Origin: CBDEGK01 sp965237855 | GTDB lineage: Bacteria; Pseudomonadota; Gammaproteobacteria; Pseudomonadales; Halieaceae | Assembly: GCA_965237855.1 (NCBI GenBank) | Contig: CBDEGK010000003.1 | Location: 558,001-622,000 of the forward strand | Length of the DNA: 64,000 bases | Direction of reading: 5' to 3' | Position numbers and translations under genes: made by a program | Notes under the pieces: generated by a model | What the model saw: only the letters and a program-made list of their open reading frames with translations | The model's database searches: none | What the model was told of the DNA's origin: nothing | In this document: piece by piece, positions 7,685 to 16,324 of the stretch | How positions within the stretch are numbered: position 1 is the stretch's first letter | Layout of the letters: every line of letters starts with the position of its first letter

Positions 7685-8842
7685 ATGAGTTCTAAAGCGA
7701 AGCGGCTTGAGAGGCTGACGCTTGGCCCTGTGCTCGGATTGCTGGGCTTGTGGGCCAGTAATGCGGGGGCTGCAGACTCCAAGGTCAATCAAATCAACAT
7801 GCCAGTCAGCGTCACCGAAGTAGGCGCCAATATTTACGACTTGCACATGCTGATCTTCTGGATCTGCGTGGTTATCGGTGTGGCCGTATTCGGGGTGATG
7901 TTTTATTCCATGTTTGCCCACCGCAAGTCCCGTGGGGTCACCCCGTCGACCTTCCACGAGAGCACCAAGGTCGAGTTTCTCTGGACGGTGGTCCCCTTCT
8001 TCATTTTGTTGGCTATGGCGGTTCCCGCTACCACTACCCTGATCGATATCTACGATACCAGCGATCCCGACATGGACATCCTGGTAACCGGTTACCAGTG
8101 GAAATGGAAGTACGAATACCTGCAGGAGAGCGGCGACAACGTGGTCTATTTCAGCAATTTGCGCACCCCGCAGGAAGAAATATACAACACCGAGGCCAAG
8201 GGCGAGCACTACCTGCTGGAAGTGGACGAGCCGGTCGTGGTGCCGGTGGGCAAGAAAGTGCGGCTGCTGATCACGGCCAATGATGTGATCCACTCCTGGT
8301 GGGTGCCGGAGCTGGCGGTGAAAAGGGACGCGATTCCTGGTTTTGTCAACGAAACCTGGTTCAAGGCAGAACAGGAAGGCATATACCGTGGTCAGTGCGC
8401 CGAATTGTGCGGCAAGGATCACGGCTTTATGCCCATCGTCGTCAATGTCGTCAGCCAGCCCGAATATGAAGAGTGGCTGAGTGACAAGCAAACGGAAGCC
8501 ACTGAGATCAAAGCGCTGATGGCGCAAACTTTCAGCCTGGATGCACTGGTGGAGCGCGGCCAACAGGTCTATGCCCGTTCTTGCCTGGCCTGCCATGGCA
8601 CCGACGGGGAGGGTGGTGTGGGTACCCCTATTGCCGGCAGTGATATCGCCACCGGTGAGCTTGCAGCGCACATGAACACCACTCTTAACGGCGTACCGGG
8701 CACGGCCATGCAGGCCTTCGGTGGTCAGCTCAACGACGTCGATATGGCCGCCGTCATCACCTACCAACGCAATGCCTTTGGCAACAACATGGGCGATATG
8801 GTGCAGCCGGTAGACGTCTACAACTTCAAGAAAGGCCAATAA
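7685..8842 (+). CDS. coxB: Cytochrome c oxidase subunit II with fused cytochrome c domain (caa3 type)
   Basis: Subunit II accepts electrons from cytochrome c at its periplasmic CuA centre. The 385 residues comprise a signal-like N-terminus (about 1-30), two membrane helices (about 52-78 and 95-120), a cupredoxin domain with CuA ligands H203, C238, E240, C242, H246 and M249, and a C-terminal cytochrome c domain with C300-x-x-C-H304. The fused heme domain marks a caa3-like subunit, longer than the roughly 260-300 residues of plain CoxB. The ATG at 7685 follows G-G-G-A-G. First gene of coxB-ctaD-ctaG-coxC. The small cytochromes at 19844-20828 are plausible electron donors by inference. Confidence 0.95.
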   Translation: MSSKAKRLERLTLGPVLGLLGLWASNAGAADSKVNQINMPVSVTEVGANIYDLHMLIFWICVVIGVAVFGVMFYSMFAHRKSRGVTPSTFHESTKVEFLWTVVPFFILLAMAVPATTTLIDIYDTSDPDMDILVTGYQWKWKYEYLQESGDNVVYFSNLRTPQEEIYNTEAKGEHYLLEVDEPVVVPVGKKVRLLITANDVIHSWWVPELAVKRDAIPGFVNETWFKAEQEGIYRGQCAELCGKDHGFMPIVVNVVSQPEYEEWLSDKQTEATEIKALMAQTFSLDALVERGQQVYARSCLACHGTDGEGGVGTPIAGSDIATGELAAHMNTTLNGVPGTAMQAFGGQLNDVDMAAVITYQRNAFGNNMGDMVQPVDVYNFKKGQ

Positions 8843-8856
8843 GGGAGGCTCTGATT

Positions 8857-10419
8857 ATGGGAGATCATCATCACGGTCCAGCCAAGGGCCTCAAGCGGTG
8901 GTTGTTTGCCACCAACCATAAAGACATTGGCACCATGTACCTGTGGTTCAGCTTTGCCATGTTTATCCTCGGTGGCACTTTTGCCATGATCATTCGTGCC
9001 GAGCTGTTCCAGCCCGGCATACAACTGGTGGAACCTGAGTTTTTCAATCAAATGACCACCATGCACGGCTTGATCATGGTGTTTGGTGCCATCATGCCGT
9101 CTTTCGTCGGCCTGGCGAACTGGATGATCCCGCTGATGATCGGTGCGCCGGACATGGCTTTACCGCGGATGAACAACCTGAGTTTCTGGATTTTGCCACC
9201 GACCTTCCTGCTGCTGGCGTCCACACTGTTCATGGAAGGCGGTGCGCCGGCCTTTGGCTGGACTTTCTATGCGCCGCTGTCGACGACATTTGCACCGCCG
9301 TCGGTATCGTTTTTCATATTCGGCGTGCACTTGCTGGGCCTGTCCTCCATCATGGGCTCGATTAATATCGTGGCCACGGTCTGGAACCTGCGCGCGCCGG
9401 GTATGACCTGGATGAAAATGCCCCTGTTCGTGTGGACCTGGTTTATTACCGCCTACCTGTTGATCGCGGTGATGCCGGTATTGGCGGGCGCGGTGACCAT
9501 GATGCTGATGGACATCCACTTTGGTACCAGCTTCTTTTCCGCGGCGGGCGGCGGTGACCCGGTGCTGTTCCAGCACGTGTTCTGGTTCTTCGGCCATCCC
9601 GAGGTCTACATCATTATCCTGCCGGCCTTTGGTGTGGTATCCCAGATCATCCCGACCTTTGCCCGCAAGCCATTGTTTGGCTATGACTCCATGGTTTACG
9701 CCACCGCATCTATCGCCTTCCTGTCGTTTATCGTATGGGCGCATCACATGTACACCGTGGGCATGCCGATAGCCGGTGAGCTGTTCTTCATGTACGCCAC
9801 CCTGCTGATCGCTGTCCCTACCGGGGTGAAGGTATTCAATTGGATCACCACCATGTGGCGCGGCGCCATGACCTTTGAAACACCGATGCTGTTCTGCATT
9901 GGCTTCGTGATCTTGTTCACCCTGGGTGGTTTCACGGGTCTGATGCTGTCTATCGCGCCCAGTGATTTCCAGTACCACGACAGCTATTTTGTGGTAGCCC
10001 ACTTCCACTACGTTATGGTGGCCGGTGCGGTATTTTCCATGACGGCGGCAGTCTACTACTGGCTGCCGAAATGGTGCGGCAGGATGTACAACGAGACCAT
10101 GGGTAAAACCCACTTCTGGATTTCGTTTATAGGCTTTAACCTGACCTTCTTCCCTCAGCACTTCGTGGGACTGGCGGGTATGCCCCGTCGTATTCCCGAT
10201 TACGCCCTGCAGTTCGCTGACTTCAATATGATGTCCAGTATTGGTGCATTCATCTACGGCGGCTCGCAGATCCTGTTCCTGTACAACGTGATCTCGACCA
10301 TCATCGCCGGCAAGCCGATAAGCGATGAAAAAGTTTGGGAAGGTGCAGAGGGCCTGGAGTGGACCATACCGACACCGGCACCTTTCCACACCTTCTCGGT
10401 TCCCCCGCAGTTCAGGTAG
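8857..10419 (+). CDS. ctaD: Cytochrome c oxidase subunit I
   Basis: The catalytic subunit holding heme a and the heme a3-CuB centre, reducing O2 to water and pumping protons across the inner membrane. The 520 residues have about 12 membrane helices. Visible ligands are H70 (heme a), H247 with Y251 in G-H-P-E-V-Y (CuB and the cross-linked tyrosine), H296-H297 (CuB), H382 (heme a3) and H384 (heme a). The glutamate of G-H-P-E-V-Y at about 249 is the D-channel residue of the A1 family. A strong A-G-G-G-A-G-G site precedes the ATG at 8857, 14 bp after coxB. Confidence 0.97.
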   Translation: MGDHHHGPAKGLKRWLFATNHKDIGTMYLWFSFAMFILGGTFAMIIRAELFQPGIQLVEPEFFNQMTTMHGLIMVFGAIMPSFVGLANWMIPLMIGAPDMALPRMNNLSFWILPPTFLLLASTLFMEGGAPAFGWTFYAPLSTTFAPPSVSFFIFGVHLLGLSSIMGSINIVATVWNLRAPGMTWMKMPLFVWTWFITAYLLIAVMPVLAGAVTMMLMDIHFGTSFFSAAGGGDPVLFQHVFWFFGHPEVYIIILPAFGVVSQIIPTFARKPLFGYDSMVYATASIAFLSFIVWAHHMYTVGMPIAGELFFMYATLLIAVPTGVKVFNWITTMWRGAMTFETPMLFCIGFVILFTLGGFTGLMLSIAPSDFQYHDSYFVVAHFHYVMVAGAVFSMTAAVYYWLPKWCGRMYNETMGKTHFWISFIGFNLTFFPQHFVGLAGMPRRIPDYALQFADFNMMSSIGAFIYGGSQILFLYNVISTIIAGKPISDEKVWEGAEGLEWTIPTPAPFHTFSVPPQFR

Positions 10420-10432
10420 GGGCAGCTGACAC

Positions 10433-10990
10433 ATGACTACTCGCGACAATCCTGTCTACCGCACCGTCTTCAAGTCGGCGCTGGTGGTGGTCGCCATGTT
10501 TGCCTTTGTGTTCGTGGTGATGGTGCCGCTGTACAATGTTTTGTGTGATGTATTGGGCATCAATGGTAAAACCGGTGGCCGCTACGAGGCGGCCGCCATC
10601 ATCGTGGATACTGAGCGCACCGTTACCGTGCAGTTTGTAGCCACCAACAACCAGAGCATGCCCTGGGACTTTGGTCCCTCGCAAACCATGATGAAGGTAA
10701 ATCCGGGTGCCGTGAATGACACGGTGTTCCTGGCCCGCAACCCGCGGCCGTATACGATGATTGCGCAGGCGATTCCCAGTATTTCCCCGTCGCGCGCGGC
10801 CCAGTACTTCCACAAAACCGAGTGTTTCTGCTTTGAGCAGCAGCCGCTTGACGCGGGTCAGGCGGCAGAAATGCCGCTGCAGTTTATTGTCGACCAGGAT
10901 CTGCCGAAGGACATCGGCACGATTACCCTGTCCTACACGATTTTTGATGTCACCGATATGTTAAAGAAGGACGCGCTGGCGTCCCGCTAA
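10433..10990 (+). CDS. ctaG: Cytochrome c oxidase assembly protein CtaG/Cox11
   Basis: Cox11 inserts copper into the CuB site of subunit I. The 185-residue protein has one N-terminal membrane helix (about 15-37) and a periplasmic immunoglobulin-like domain with the copper motif C131-F-C133-F-E-Q-Q. An N-terminal-side cysteine at about 38 just after the helix (N-V-L-C-D) is also conserved in Cox11 proteins. Its position between ctaD and coxC is the usual alphaproteobacterial and gammaproteobacterial order. It starts at the ATG 13 bp after ctaD and ends 12 bp before coxC. Confidence 0.94.
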   Translation: MTTRDNPVYRTVFKSALVVVAMFAFVFVVMVPLYNVLCDVLGINGKTGGRYEAAAIIVDTERTVTVQFVATNNQSMPWDFGPSQTMMKVNPGAVNDTVFLARNPRPYTMIAQAIPSISPSRAAQYFHKTECFCFEQQPLDAGQAAEMPLQFIVDQDLPKDIGTITLSYTIFDVTDMLKKDALASR

Positions 10991-11002
10991 CGGAGAAATA
11001 AA

Positions 11003-11977
11003 ATGGCTACTCACGATACAGCCGAGCACGAAGAATATTACGTACCCGAGAGCAGTGGCATGGCCATCAGTGCCACCATTGGCCTGGTACTCAGTATTTT
11101 TGGTGCTGCCAGTGTGCTCAATGATATGACCTTCGGTGAGCCCGGTGCGGAGACTAATTCGTGGACAATTCTTATCGTCGGGCTGTTCTGGTTCGTGGGC
11201 ACTCTGTTCATGTGGTTCCGCACCGCGATCCGGGAAAACATTGCCGGCATGAACAGCGCACAGCTCAAGAAGTCCTATGTATTGGGTATGTTCTGGTTCA
11301 TTTTCTCTGAAGTGATGTTCTTTTTCTGTTTTTTCGGCGCACTGTTCTACGTGCGTGTGCTGGCGGGCCCTTGGCTCGGTGGTGAGGGCGAGGCCGGGGC
11401 ATTCAGCCACCTGATCTGGCAAGGCTATGAGTTCAGCTGGCCGATGATGACAACCCCGCAGGAGGCCGTCGGTGGTGCCGGCGCGCAACTGATCTCCAAC
11501 CAGGGTGAATTTATCAGCCCCAACACCAGTATGGCGATGTCAGAGGCCGGTGCCTGGTACAAGTGGCTGCCCCTGTGGAACACCATCATCCTGATCACCT
11601 CCTCCGTCACGGTTCACATCGCCCACGTCGGTCTACTCGATGACAACCGCAAGAAATTCAACATCTGGCTCGGCATCTCTGTGCTGCTGGCGATGATCTT
11701 CCTGTTTTTGCAGTACGAGGAATACTACGAAGCTTACGCCCACTTCGGCCTGACCCTGGACTCCGGCATCTACGGTTCAACCTTCTTCATGTTGACCGGT
11801 TTCCACGGTTTCCACGTGGCCATGGGTATGACCATGCTACTGGTGCAGTGGTTGCGTTCGGTAAGTGGTAAACACTTCACTGCCGATGACCACTTTGGTT
11901 TTGAGGCTTCCAGCTGGTACTGGCACTTTGTCGACGTAGTCTGGGTCATGTTGTTCCTGTTTGTTTACATCCTGTAA
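11003..11977 (+). CDS. coxC: Cytochrome c oxidase subunit III
   Basis: The third core subunit, a seven-helix membrane protein that stabilises subunit I and supports proton uptake. At 324 residues it is somewhat longer than typical bacterial members (about 260-290). The extra length is in a loop around residues 118-180 rich in Gly and Ala between helices. Conserved elements include F-W-F-I-F-S-E-V-M-F-F near 95-105, and F-H-G-F-H-V with S-W-Y-W-H-F-V-D-V-V-W near the end. A G-G-A-G-A site precedes the ATG at 11003. The stop lies 8 bp from that of the convergent DUF2909 gene. Confidence 0.95.
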   Translation: MATHDTAEHEEYYVPESSGMAISATIGLVLSIFGAASVLNDMTFGEPGAETNSWTILIVGLFWFVGTLFMWFRTAIRENIAGMNSAQLKKSYVLGMFWFIFSEVMFFFCFFGALFYVRVLAGPWLGGEGEAGAFSHLIWQGYEFSWPMMTTPQEAVGGAGAQLISNQGEFISPNTSMAMSEAGAWYKWLPLWNTIILITSSVTVHIAHVGLLDDNRKKFNIWLGISVLLAMIFLFLQYEEYYEAYAHFGLTLDSGIYGSTFFMLTGFHGFHVAMGMTMLLVQWLRSVSGKHFTADDHFGFEASSWYWHFVDVVWVMLFLFVYIL

Positions 11978-11985
11978 CAGCAGAA

Positions 11986-12285
11986 TTATTCCTCGGGTAT
12001 TGCAGGAGTCGGTAATGGCGCTTGCGGCTTTGTTTGCGGCGCTGACGGCTCTGCTTGCACTGGTCGCGGCTTTTCCCAGGGGGCCTGTGAGCGTATTTGC
12101 CCGGTTGCCACGCCGTAGATAATCAGACTGATCAAGCCAGCCGCCAGGCTCACCCGGACGCCGAGTGAGTGCAGGGTTCGACGCTTGTTCTTGTCACCCT
12201 GGTCTACCATGAGGTAGTAGAAGCCACTGAACAGGCTCACCACCAGACCCAATAAAAGTACGACGATCAGAAATTTCAGTACCAT
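11986..12285 (-). CDS. DUF2909 twin-transmembrane protein
   Basis: A 99-residue inner-membrane protein with two hydrophobic segments (about 2-22 and 43-63) separated by a short basic stretch (D-K-N-K-R-R-T), followed by a Pro/Gln-rich tail. The pattern matches DUF2909 proteins, which recur on the opposite strand between coxC and SURF1 in Pseudomonas-like oxidase clusters. Their function is unknown; a role in oxidase biogenesis is inference from context only. The ATG at 12285 is chosen over one at 12312 because homologues begin M-x-L-K-x-L-I. Divergent from SURF1. Confidence 0.8.
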   Translation of the reverse strand: MVLKFLIVVLLLGLVVSLFSGFYYLMVDQGDKNKRRTLHSLGVRVSLAAGLISLIIYGVATGQIRSQAPWEKPRPVQAEPSAPQTKPQAPLPTPAIPEE

Positions 12286-12345
12286 AAGAAATTCACCAGA
12301 ACCTAAACCCATAACCTAAACGAGACAGAGCGAGTATAACTGAGC

Positions 12346-13119
12346 ATGACCCCGCCCACAGCAACACAAGAGACTGGCCTGGTATGGTGCGCCGAATGGC
12401 GTACCACCCTGTTTGCGCTGGTGCTGGTGCCGGTGTTTGTCGGTCTCGGTTTTTGGCAGCTGCAACGCGCCGAGGAAAAGGCACTGATCGCCAGTGACTG
12501 GGAACAACGTCAGCACCAGCCCGCCCGACCCCTGCTGGAACTAAATGGCAGTGCCGGCCAGTTGGCGCACCGCAAGGTAATACTGGAAGGCGGTTTTGTC
12601 CCGGGGCGCGATTTTCTGCTGGACAACCGGGTGCAGGGGGGACAATACGGATTTGAGGTCATCAGCGTCTTACGACTGCTCGACGAACCCCTGCTGGTGT
12701 TGGTCAACCGCGGCTGGATTGCCGGTGATCCGGGTCGCCGGCGATTGCCGGACGTACCGATGGCGGCGGGTGAGAAGCAGCACGGGGTCGTTTACGTTCC
12801 CCCCGGAGAGGCATACCGTCTCGGCGATGAGAGGCGCCAGGCTGAATGGCCGCAGTTGATCCTCAGCCTGGACATTGCCTGGATGGAACAGGTGCTCGGG
12901 GAGCCGGTATATCCGTTTACGATTCGTCTCGATGCAGACAGTCCAGCGGCGCTCAGCGTGGACTGGCCGCTGATCAATATCACGCCCGAGAAGCATACGG
13001 GCTACGCGGTACAGTGGTTTACCATGGCTGTGGCCCTGTTCATTGCCTGGCTCGCTCACAGCAGCAATCTGTTTGTGTGGTGGCGGCATCGGTCAACGGG
13101 AGATGCCGACAATGGCTGA
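12346..13119 (+). CDS. SURF1/Shy1-family oxidase assembly protein
   Basis: SURF1 assists heme A delivery to cytochrome oxidase subunit I. The 257 residues show the family plan: an N-terminal membrane helix (about 19-37, ending in L-G-F-W-Q-L-Q-R-A), a periplasmic domain with N-R-G-W-I near residue 121, and a C-terminal helix with H-x-x-Y-A-V-Q-W-F-x-M-A near 218-235. It heads a compact series SURF1, unnamed protein, ctaA, ctaB, SCO1 in which successive genes overlap or abut. The 3' end overlaps the next ORF by 8 bp. Confidence 0.92.
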   Translation: MTPPTATQETGLVWCAEWRTTLFALVLVPVFVGLGFWQLQRAEEKALIASDWEQRQHQPARPLLELNGSAGQLAHRKVILEGGFVPGRDFLLDNRVQGGQYGFEVISVLRLLDEPLLVLVNRGWIAGDPGRRRLPDVPMAAGEKQHGVVYVPPGEAYRLGDERRQAEWPQLILSLDIAWMEQVLGEPVYPFTIRLDADSPAALSVDWPLINITPEKHTGYAVQWFTMAVALFIAWLAHSSNLFVWWRHRSTGDADNG

Positions 13120-13702
13120 TGTAAACAACAACAACCGCATGGTGTTGTTGCTCATTGCCGGGCTACCTCTGACCATGATCCTGGCAGCCACTTGGCTCTG
13201 GGTGTATGTCGAACAAGGCGATATCGACCTGGTAGACATACTCGGTACCGCTAATCGAGGCGAGCTGGTGGCCCCGCCCCGGGCCCTGGCTGAACTGGGC
13301 ATACCGGCACCCGCTGTGGACAATGCCGATTGGACCATCCTGATTCCGGCCCGCAACACCTGTGATCGGCAATGCGAACATTTGCTGTATTACACCCGCC
13401 AGATACGTACCGCCATGGGTAAATACACCAAGCGCATCCGCCTTGGCGCGCTGGTGTTTGACCCAGCCCTGGCAACAGAACTTGCGGCGCGGCTGGAGGC
13501 AGAGCACCCCAACCTGGAATTTCTGTATACTCCGCAGTCACGTTGGCAACAGCTAATGGATGATGTTGAATCCAGAGATGTTGCACCGGGTTACTACCTG
13601 GTGGATCCGCAGGGTTGGATCATGATGTCCTACCAGCCTGAGGCAGACGGCAAAGACGTTATGGCCGATCTCAAATTTTTACTCAAGAACAGTAGTGGCT
13701 GA
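13112..13702 (+). CDS. Membrane-anchored putative oxidase assembly protein with CxxxC
   Basis: A 196-residue protein with one N-terminal membrane helix (about 10-33) and a periplasmic domain that contains C84-D-R-Q-C88 after a hydrophobic strand (W-T-I-L-I-P-A). The arrangement resembles a thioredoxin-like fold with SCO-like CxxxC spacing, though I cannot assign it to SCO. Genes for proteins of this size are commonly found between SURF1 and ctaA in gammaproteobacteria and are annotated only as transmembrane or cytochrome oxidase-associated. The start at 13112 is chosen because G-G-G-A-G lies 10 bp upstream. Its stop and the ctaA start share TGATG. Confidence 0.75.
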   Translation: MADVNNNNRMVLLLIAGLPLTMILAATWLWVYVEQGDIDLVDILGTANRGELVAPPRALAELGIPAPAVDNADWTILIPARNTCDRQCEHLLYYTRQIRTAMGKYTKRIRLGALVFDPALATELAARLEAEHPNLEFLYTPQSRWQQLMDDVESRDVAPGYYLVDPQGWIMMSYQPEADGKDVMADLKFLLKNSSG

Positions 13703-14742
13703 TGTTTAACCTGCCCGAAAATCGTAAAACTGGCTTTCGCCTCGCCCTCGCCGCCGTCGTCCTGGCTGTTGTGGTTATCGTGCTGGGCGCTTTCACGCGG
13801 CTGGTGGATGCGGGCCTGGGCTGCCCGGATTGGCCCGGTTGTTATGGCCATGTACTGTGGCCCACGGCGACTGAAGACATCGCTCGGGCCAACGCGGCCT
13901 TTCCCGATGCGCCGGTGGAAACCGACAAAACCTGGCCAGAGATGGTGCACCGATATTTTGCCACAGCCCTGGGCCTGTTCAGTATAGCCCTGGTGGTGGT
14001 CGCTCTGCGCCATCGAGGCCCCGGCAAACCCTTCAAGCTACCCCTGTTTCTGCTTGGCTTTATTATACTGCAGGGTATGTTTGGCATGTGGACAGTTACC
14101 CTGAAACTGTGGCCGCAAGTGGTTACGGCCCATTTGCTGGGGGGTTTTACCACCCTCTGCTTGTTCTGGATCATGACGCTGCGACTCAATAACCGCCATT
14201 GGCACTTAGCGGCAGGGACTGTTGCGCGCTTCAAGGGCTTGGCGCTGTTGGCGCTGGGCGTGGTCGTTGTGCAGATAGCACTGGGCGGGTGGACGACGTC
14301 AAACTATGCGGCAGTGGCGTGTCCCGATCTCCCCACCTGCCAAGCCCAGTGGTGGCCGCAGATGGATTTCGCCAGTGGCTTTGATGTGCTCCAGGAAGTG
14401 GGGCCCAATTACCTCGGCGGCCAATTGGACAATGATGCCCGGGTGGCAATCCACATGGCTCATCGTATCGGCGCTATGTTGACCCTGCTGTTGGTGGGTT
14501 TTATGAGCCTGCAATTGCTGCGCTGCGGTGAACCGCAGCTGCGGCGTGTGGGGTGTGCCGTTGGCACGGTGTTGCTGCTCCAATTCCTGTTGGGGCTGAG
14601 TAATATTTTCTTCCATTTCCCCCTGTTGGTATCGGTCTCGCACAACGCGGTAGGCGCCCTGTTGCTGTTAGTGGTGCTGACCCTCAACTACTACCTGCTC
14701 ACTGCCCGCGTCGGCAGCGATGATGGTCAGCCACATTTATAA
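13702..14742 (+). CDS. ctaA: Heme A synthase CtaA/COX15
   Basis: CtaA oxidises the C8 methyl of heme O to make heme A. The 346-residue protein has eight hydrophobic segments in two four-helix halves, with R-L-V-D-A-G-L-G-C-P-D-W-P-G near residues 33-46 and paired histidines, including M-V-H-R-Y at about 82 and A-H-L-L-G-G-F at about 142 in the first half, and H-M-A-H-R and S-H-N-A-V-G in the second. The cysteine pair near 286-320 typical of Bacillus CtaA is not evident, so it is the type-2 form of proteobacteria. It starts within the stop of the preceding gene. Confidence 0.93.
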   Translation: MFNLPENRKTGFRLALAAVVLAVVVIVLGAFTRLVDAGLGCPDWPGCYGHVLWPTATEDIARANAAFPDAPVETDKTWPEMVHRYFATALGLFSIALVVVALRHRGPGKPFKLPLFLLGFIILQGMFGMWTVTLKLWPQVVTAHLLGGFTTLCLFWIMTLRLNNRHWHLAAGTVARFKGLALLALGVVVVQIALGGWTTSNYAAVACPDLPTCQAQWWPQMDFASGFDVLQEVGPNYLGGQLDNDARVAIHMAHRIGAMLTLLLVGFMSLQLLRCGEPQLRRVGCAVGTVLLLQFLLGLSNIFFHFPLLVSVSHNAVGALLLLVVLTLNYYLLTARVGSDDGQPHL

Positions 14743-14746
14743 TTCT

Positions 14747-15643
14747 ATGGAAACGACACTTCAACCAAGCACCTGGCGCGATTATTACGAGTTGACCAAG
14801 CCGCGAGTCGTCATGTTGATGATGCTGACGGCCGTCATCGGCATGTTTATGGCTGTGCCCGGTATGGTGCCCTGGCCGGCGCTGGTATTTGGTAATTTCG
14901 GCATCGCCCTGTGTGCGGGTGCTGCCGCCGCGGTCAACCATGTGGTTGACAGCCAAATTGATGAAAAAATGGCGCGCACCCATAACCGCCCAATGGCACA
15001 AGGGCGCGTCACTTTCACCGGCGCCTGCCTGTTTGCGCTGGGTTTGGCCCTGGTGGGCACGTATGTACTCTACGTCTATGTGAATCCGCTCACGGCCTGG
15101 CTTACCCTGGCATCGCTGGTCGGTTACGCGTTTATCTACACCATGTTCCTGAAACGAGCTACGCCACAGAACATCGTTATTGGTGGCCTCGCCGGTGCTA
15201 CACCCCCGCTGCTGGGCTGGACCGCAGTGACCGGAGAGATTCATGGACACGGCCTGCTGTTGGTGCTGATTATTTTTGCCTGGACGCCACCCCATTTCTG
15301 GGCCCTGGCCATACATCGCCGAGAGGAGTACGCCTCGGTTGATATTCCCATGTTGCCGGTTACCCACGGGGTGGCCTTTACCAAGCTGCATATTCTGCTT
15401 TATACGCTCATCATGTTCGCCATTAGCTTGCTACCCTACGCCACGCGGCTATCAGGCCCCCTCTACCTGCTGGGCGCGGTCGTGCTTGGTGGAGGCTTTT
15501 TGTACTGGTCATTGGCCCTGCTATTTGATTGGGACGAGGATGCGCCGATGCAAACCTTCCGCTATTCCCTGGTCTACTTGATGGCACTGTTCGTGGTGAT
15601 GCTACTGGATCACTATATGTTTCCGATTGAGAGTCTCTACTGA
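14747..15643 (+). CDS. ctaB: Protoheme IX farnesyltransferase (heme O synthase)
   Basis: CtaB transfers a farnesyl group to heme B, giving heme O, the substrate of CtaA. The 298 residues carry the UbiA-family aspartate-rich motif N-H-V-V-D-S-Q-I-D near 63-71, followed by R-T-H-N-R-P, and a second motif V-D-I-P-M-L-P-V near 197-204 within about nine membrane helices. In-frame ATGs at 14720 and 14723 lie inside ctaA. 14747, 4 bp after the ctaA stop, is preferred from family length, although no good Shine-Dalgarno precedes any of the three. Confidence 0.93.
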   Translation: METTLQPSTWRDYYELTKPRVVMLMMLTAVIGMFMAVPGMVPWPALVFGNFGIALCAGAAAAVNHVVDSQIDEKMARTHNRPMAQGRVTFTGACLFALGLALVGTYVLYVYVNPLTAWLTLASLVGYAFIYTMFLKRATPQNIVIGGLAGATPPLLGWTAVTGEIHGHGLLLVLIIFAWTPPHFWALAIHRREEYASVDIPMLPVTHGVAFTKLHILLYTLIMFAISLLPYATRLSGPLYLLGAVVLGGGFLYWSLALLFDWDEDAPMQTFRYSLVYLMALFVVMLLDHYMFPIESLY

Positions 15644-15671
15644 GCCTATGTCCTATTCCGAGAGTAGCCCC

Positions 15672-16322
15672 ATGACCGAAAAACAGGCTCGCGGCGTGAA
15701 GCTTACCGTGATTGGCATGTTGATTTTGATTGCCCTTGTGGTAGGCAGTTTTGTCAACAAGATCAGCATGCCGCGGGTCATGACCAAGGCTGAGCTCAAG
15801 ATCAACGGCGCTTATATATTTGATACGCCGCGAGCCCTGCCGGAGTTTTCCCTGACGGATCACAACGGCGCGGCATTTGATAACGCGGCGTTAAGGAATC
15901 AATGGACACTGGTGTTTTTTGGCTTCACTCACTGCCCCGATATCTGCCCGACAACCATGGCGGAGCTGGGCAGGTTTGTGCAGCTGCTGGACGGTCTGCC
16001 CGAACAGGCCGATACCCGGGTGGTGATGGTGACCGTGGACCCGGCCCGGGATGGGGTTGAGCAATTGTCGCAGTATGTACCCTATTTCAACCCTGACTTC
16101 CTCGGGGTAACTGGCGATTTCCTCGACATCCACAGATTCGCCACCGCGCTCAATACCCCGTTCAGAAAAGTGCCGGGCCAAGGTGAGGATTACCAGGTGG
16201 ATCACAGCGCCAACGTGGTATTGATTAACCCGCGGGGTGATTACCATGGATTTTTCAAGGCGCCACTGGATCTGGGTAAACTTAAGGTAACATACCGGTC
16301 CGCACGCGCAGTCTGGGATTGA
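15672..16322 (+). CDS. SCO1/SenC-family copper chaperone
   Basis: SCO proteins deliver copper to, or reduce, the CuA site of subunit II. The 216-residue protein has an N-terminal membrane anchor (about 8-28) and a periplasmic thioredoxin-like domain with the copper motif C88-P-D-I-C92-P and the distal ligand H178. The start at 15672 has C-G-A-G-A-G 7 bp upstream. An ATG at 15648 would add eight residues with poorer spacing. It closes the oxidase assembly block and ends 2 bp before the polA ATG. Confidence 0.92.
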   Translation: MTEKQARGVKLTVIGMLILIALVVGSFVNKISMPRVMTKAELKINGAYIFDTPRALPEFSLTDHNGAAFDNAALRNQWTLVFFGFTHCPDICPTTMAELGRFVQLLDGLPEQADTRVVMVTVDPARDGVEQLSQYVPYFNPDFLGVTGDFLDIHRFATALNTPFRKVPGQGEDYQVDHSANVVLINPRGDYHGFFKAPLDLGKLKVTYRSARAVWD

Positions 16323-16324
16323 CC

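Noticed and set aside
7658..8839. Long open frame opposite coxB (393 codons)
   Set aside because: Antisense shadow of coxB with atypical composition; coxB has every expected ligand.
9160..10449. Long open frame on the strand opposite ctaD (429 codons)
   Set aside because: It mirrors the intact ctaD gene, has His/Gly/Asp-rich shadow composition and no ribosome-binding site or recognisable domain.
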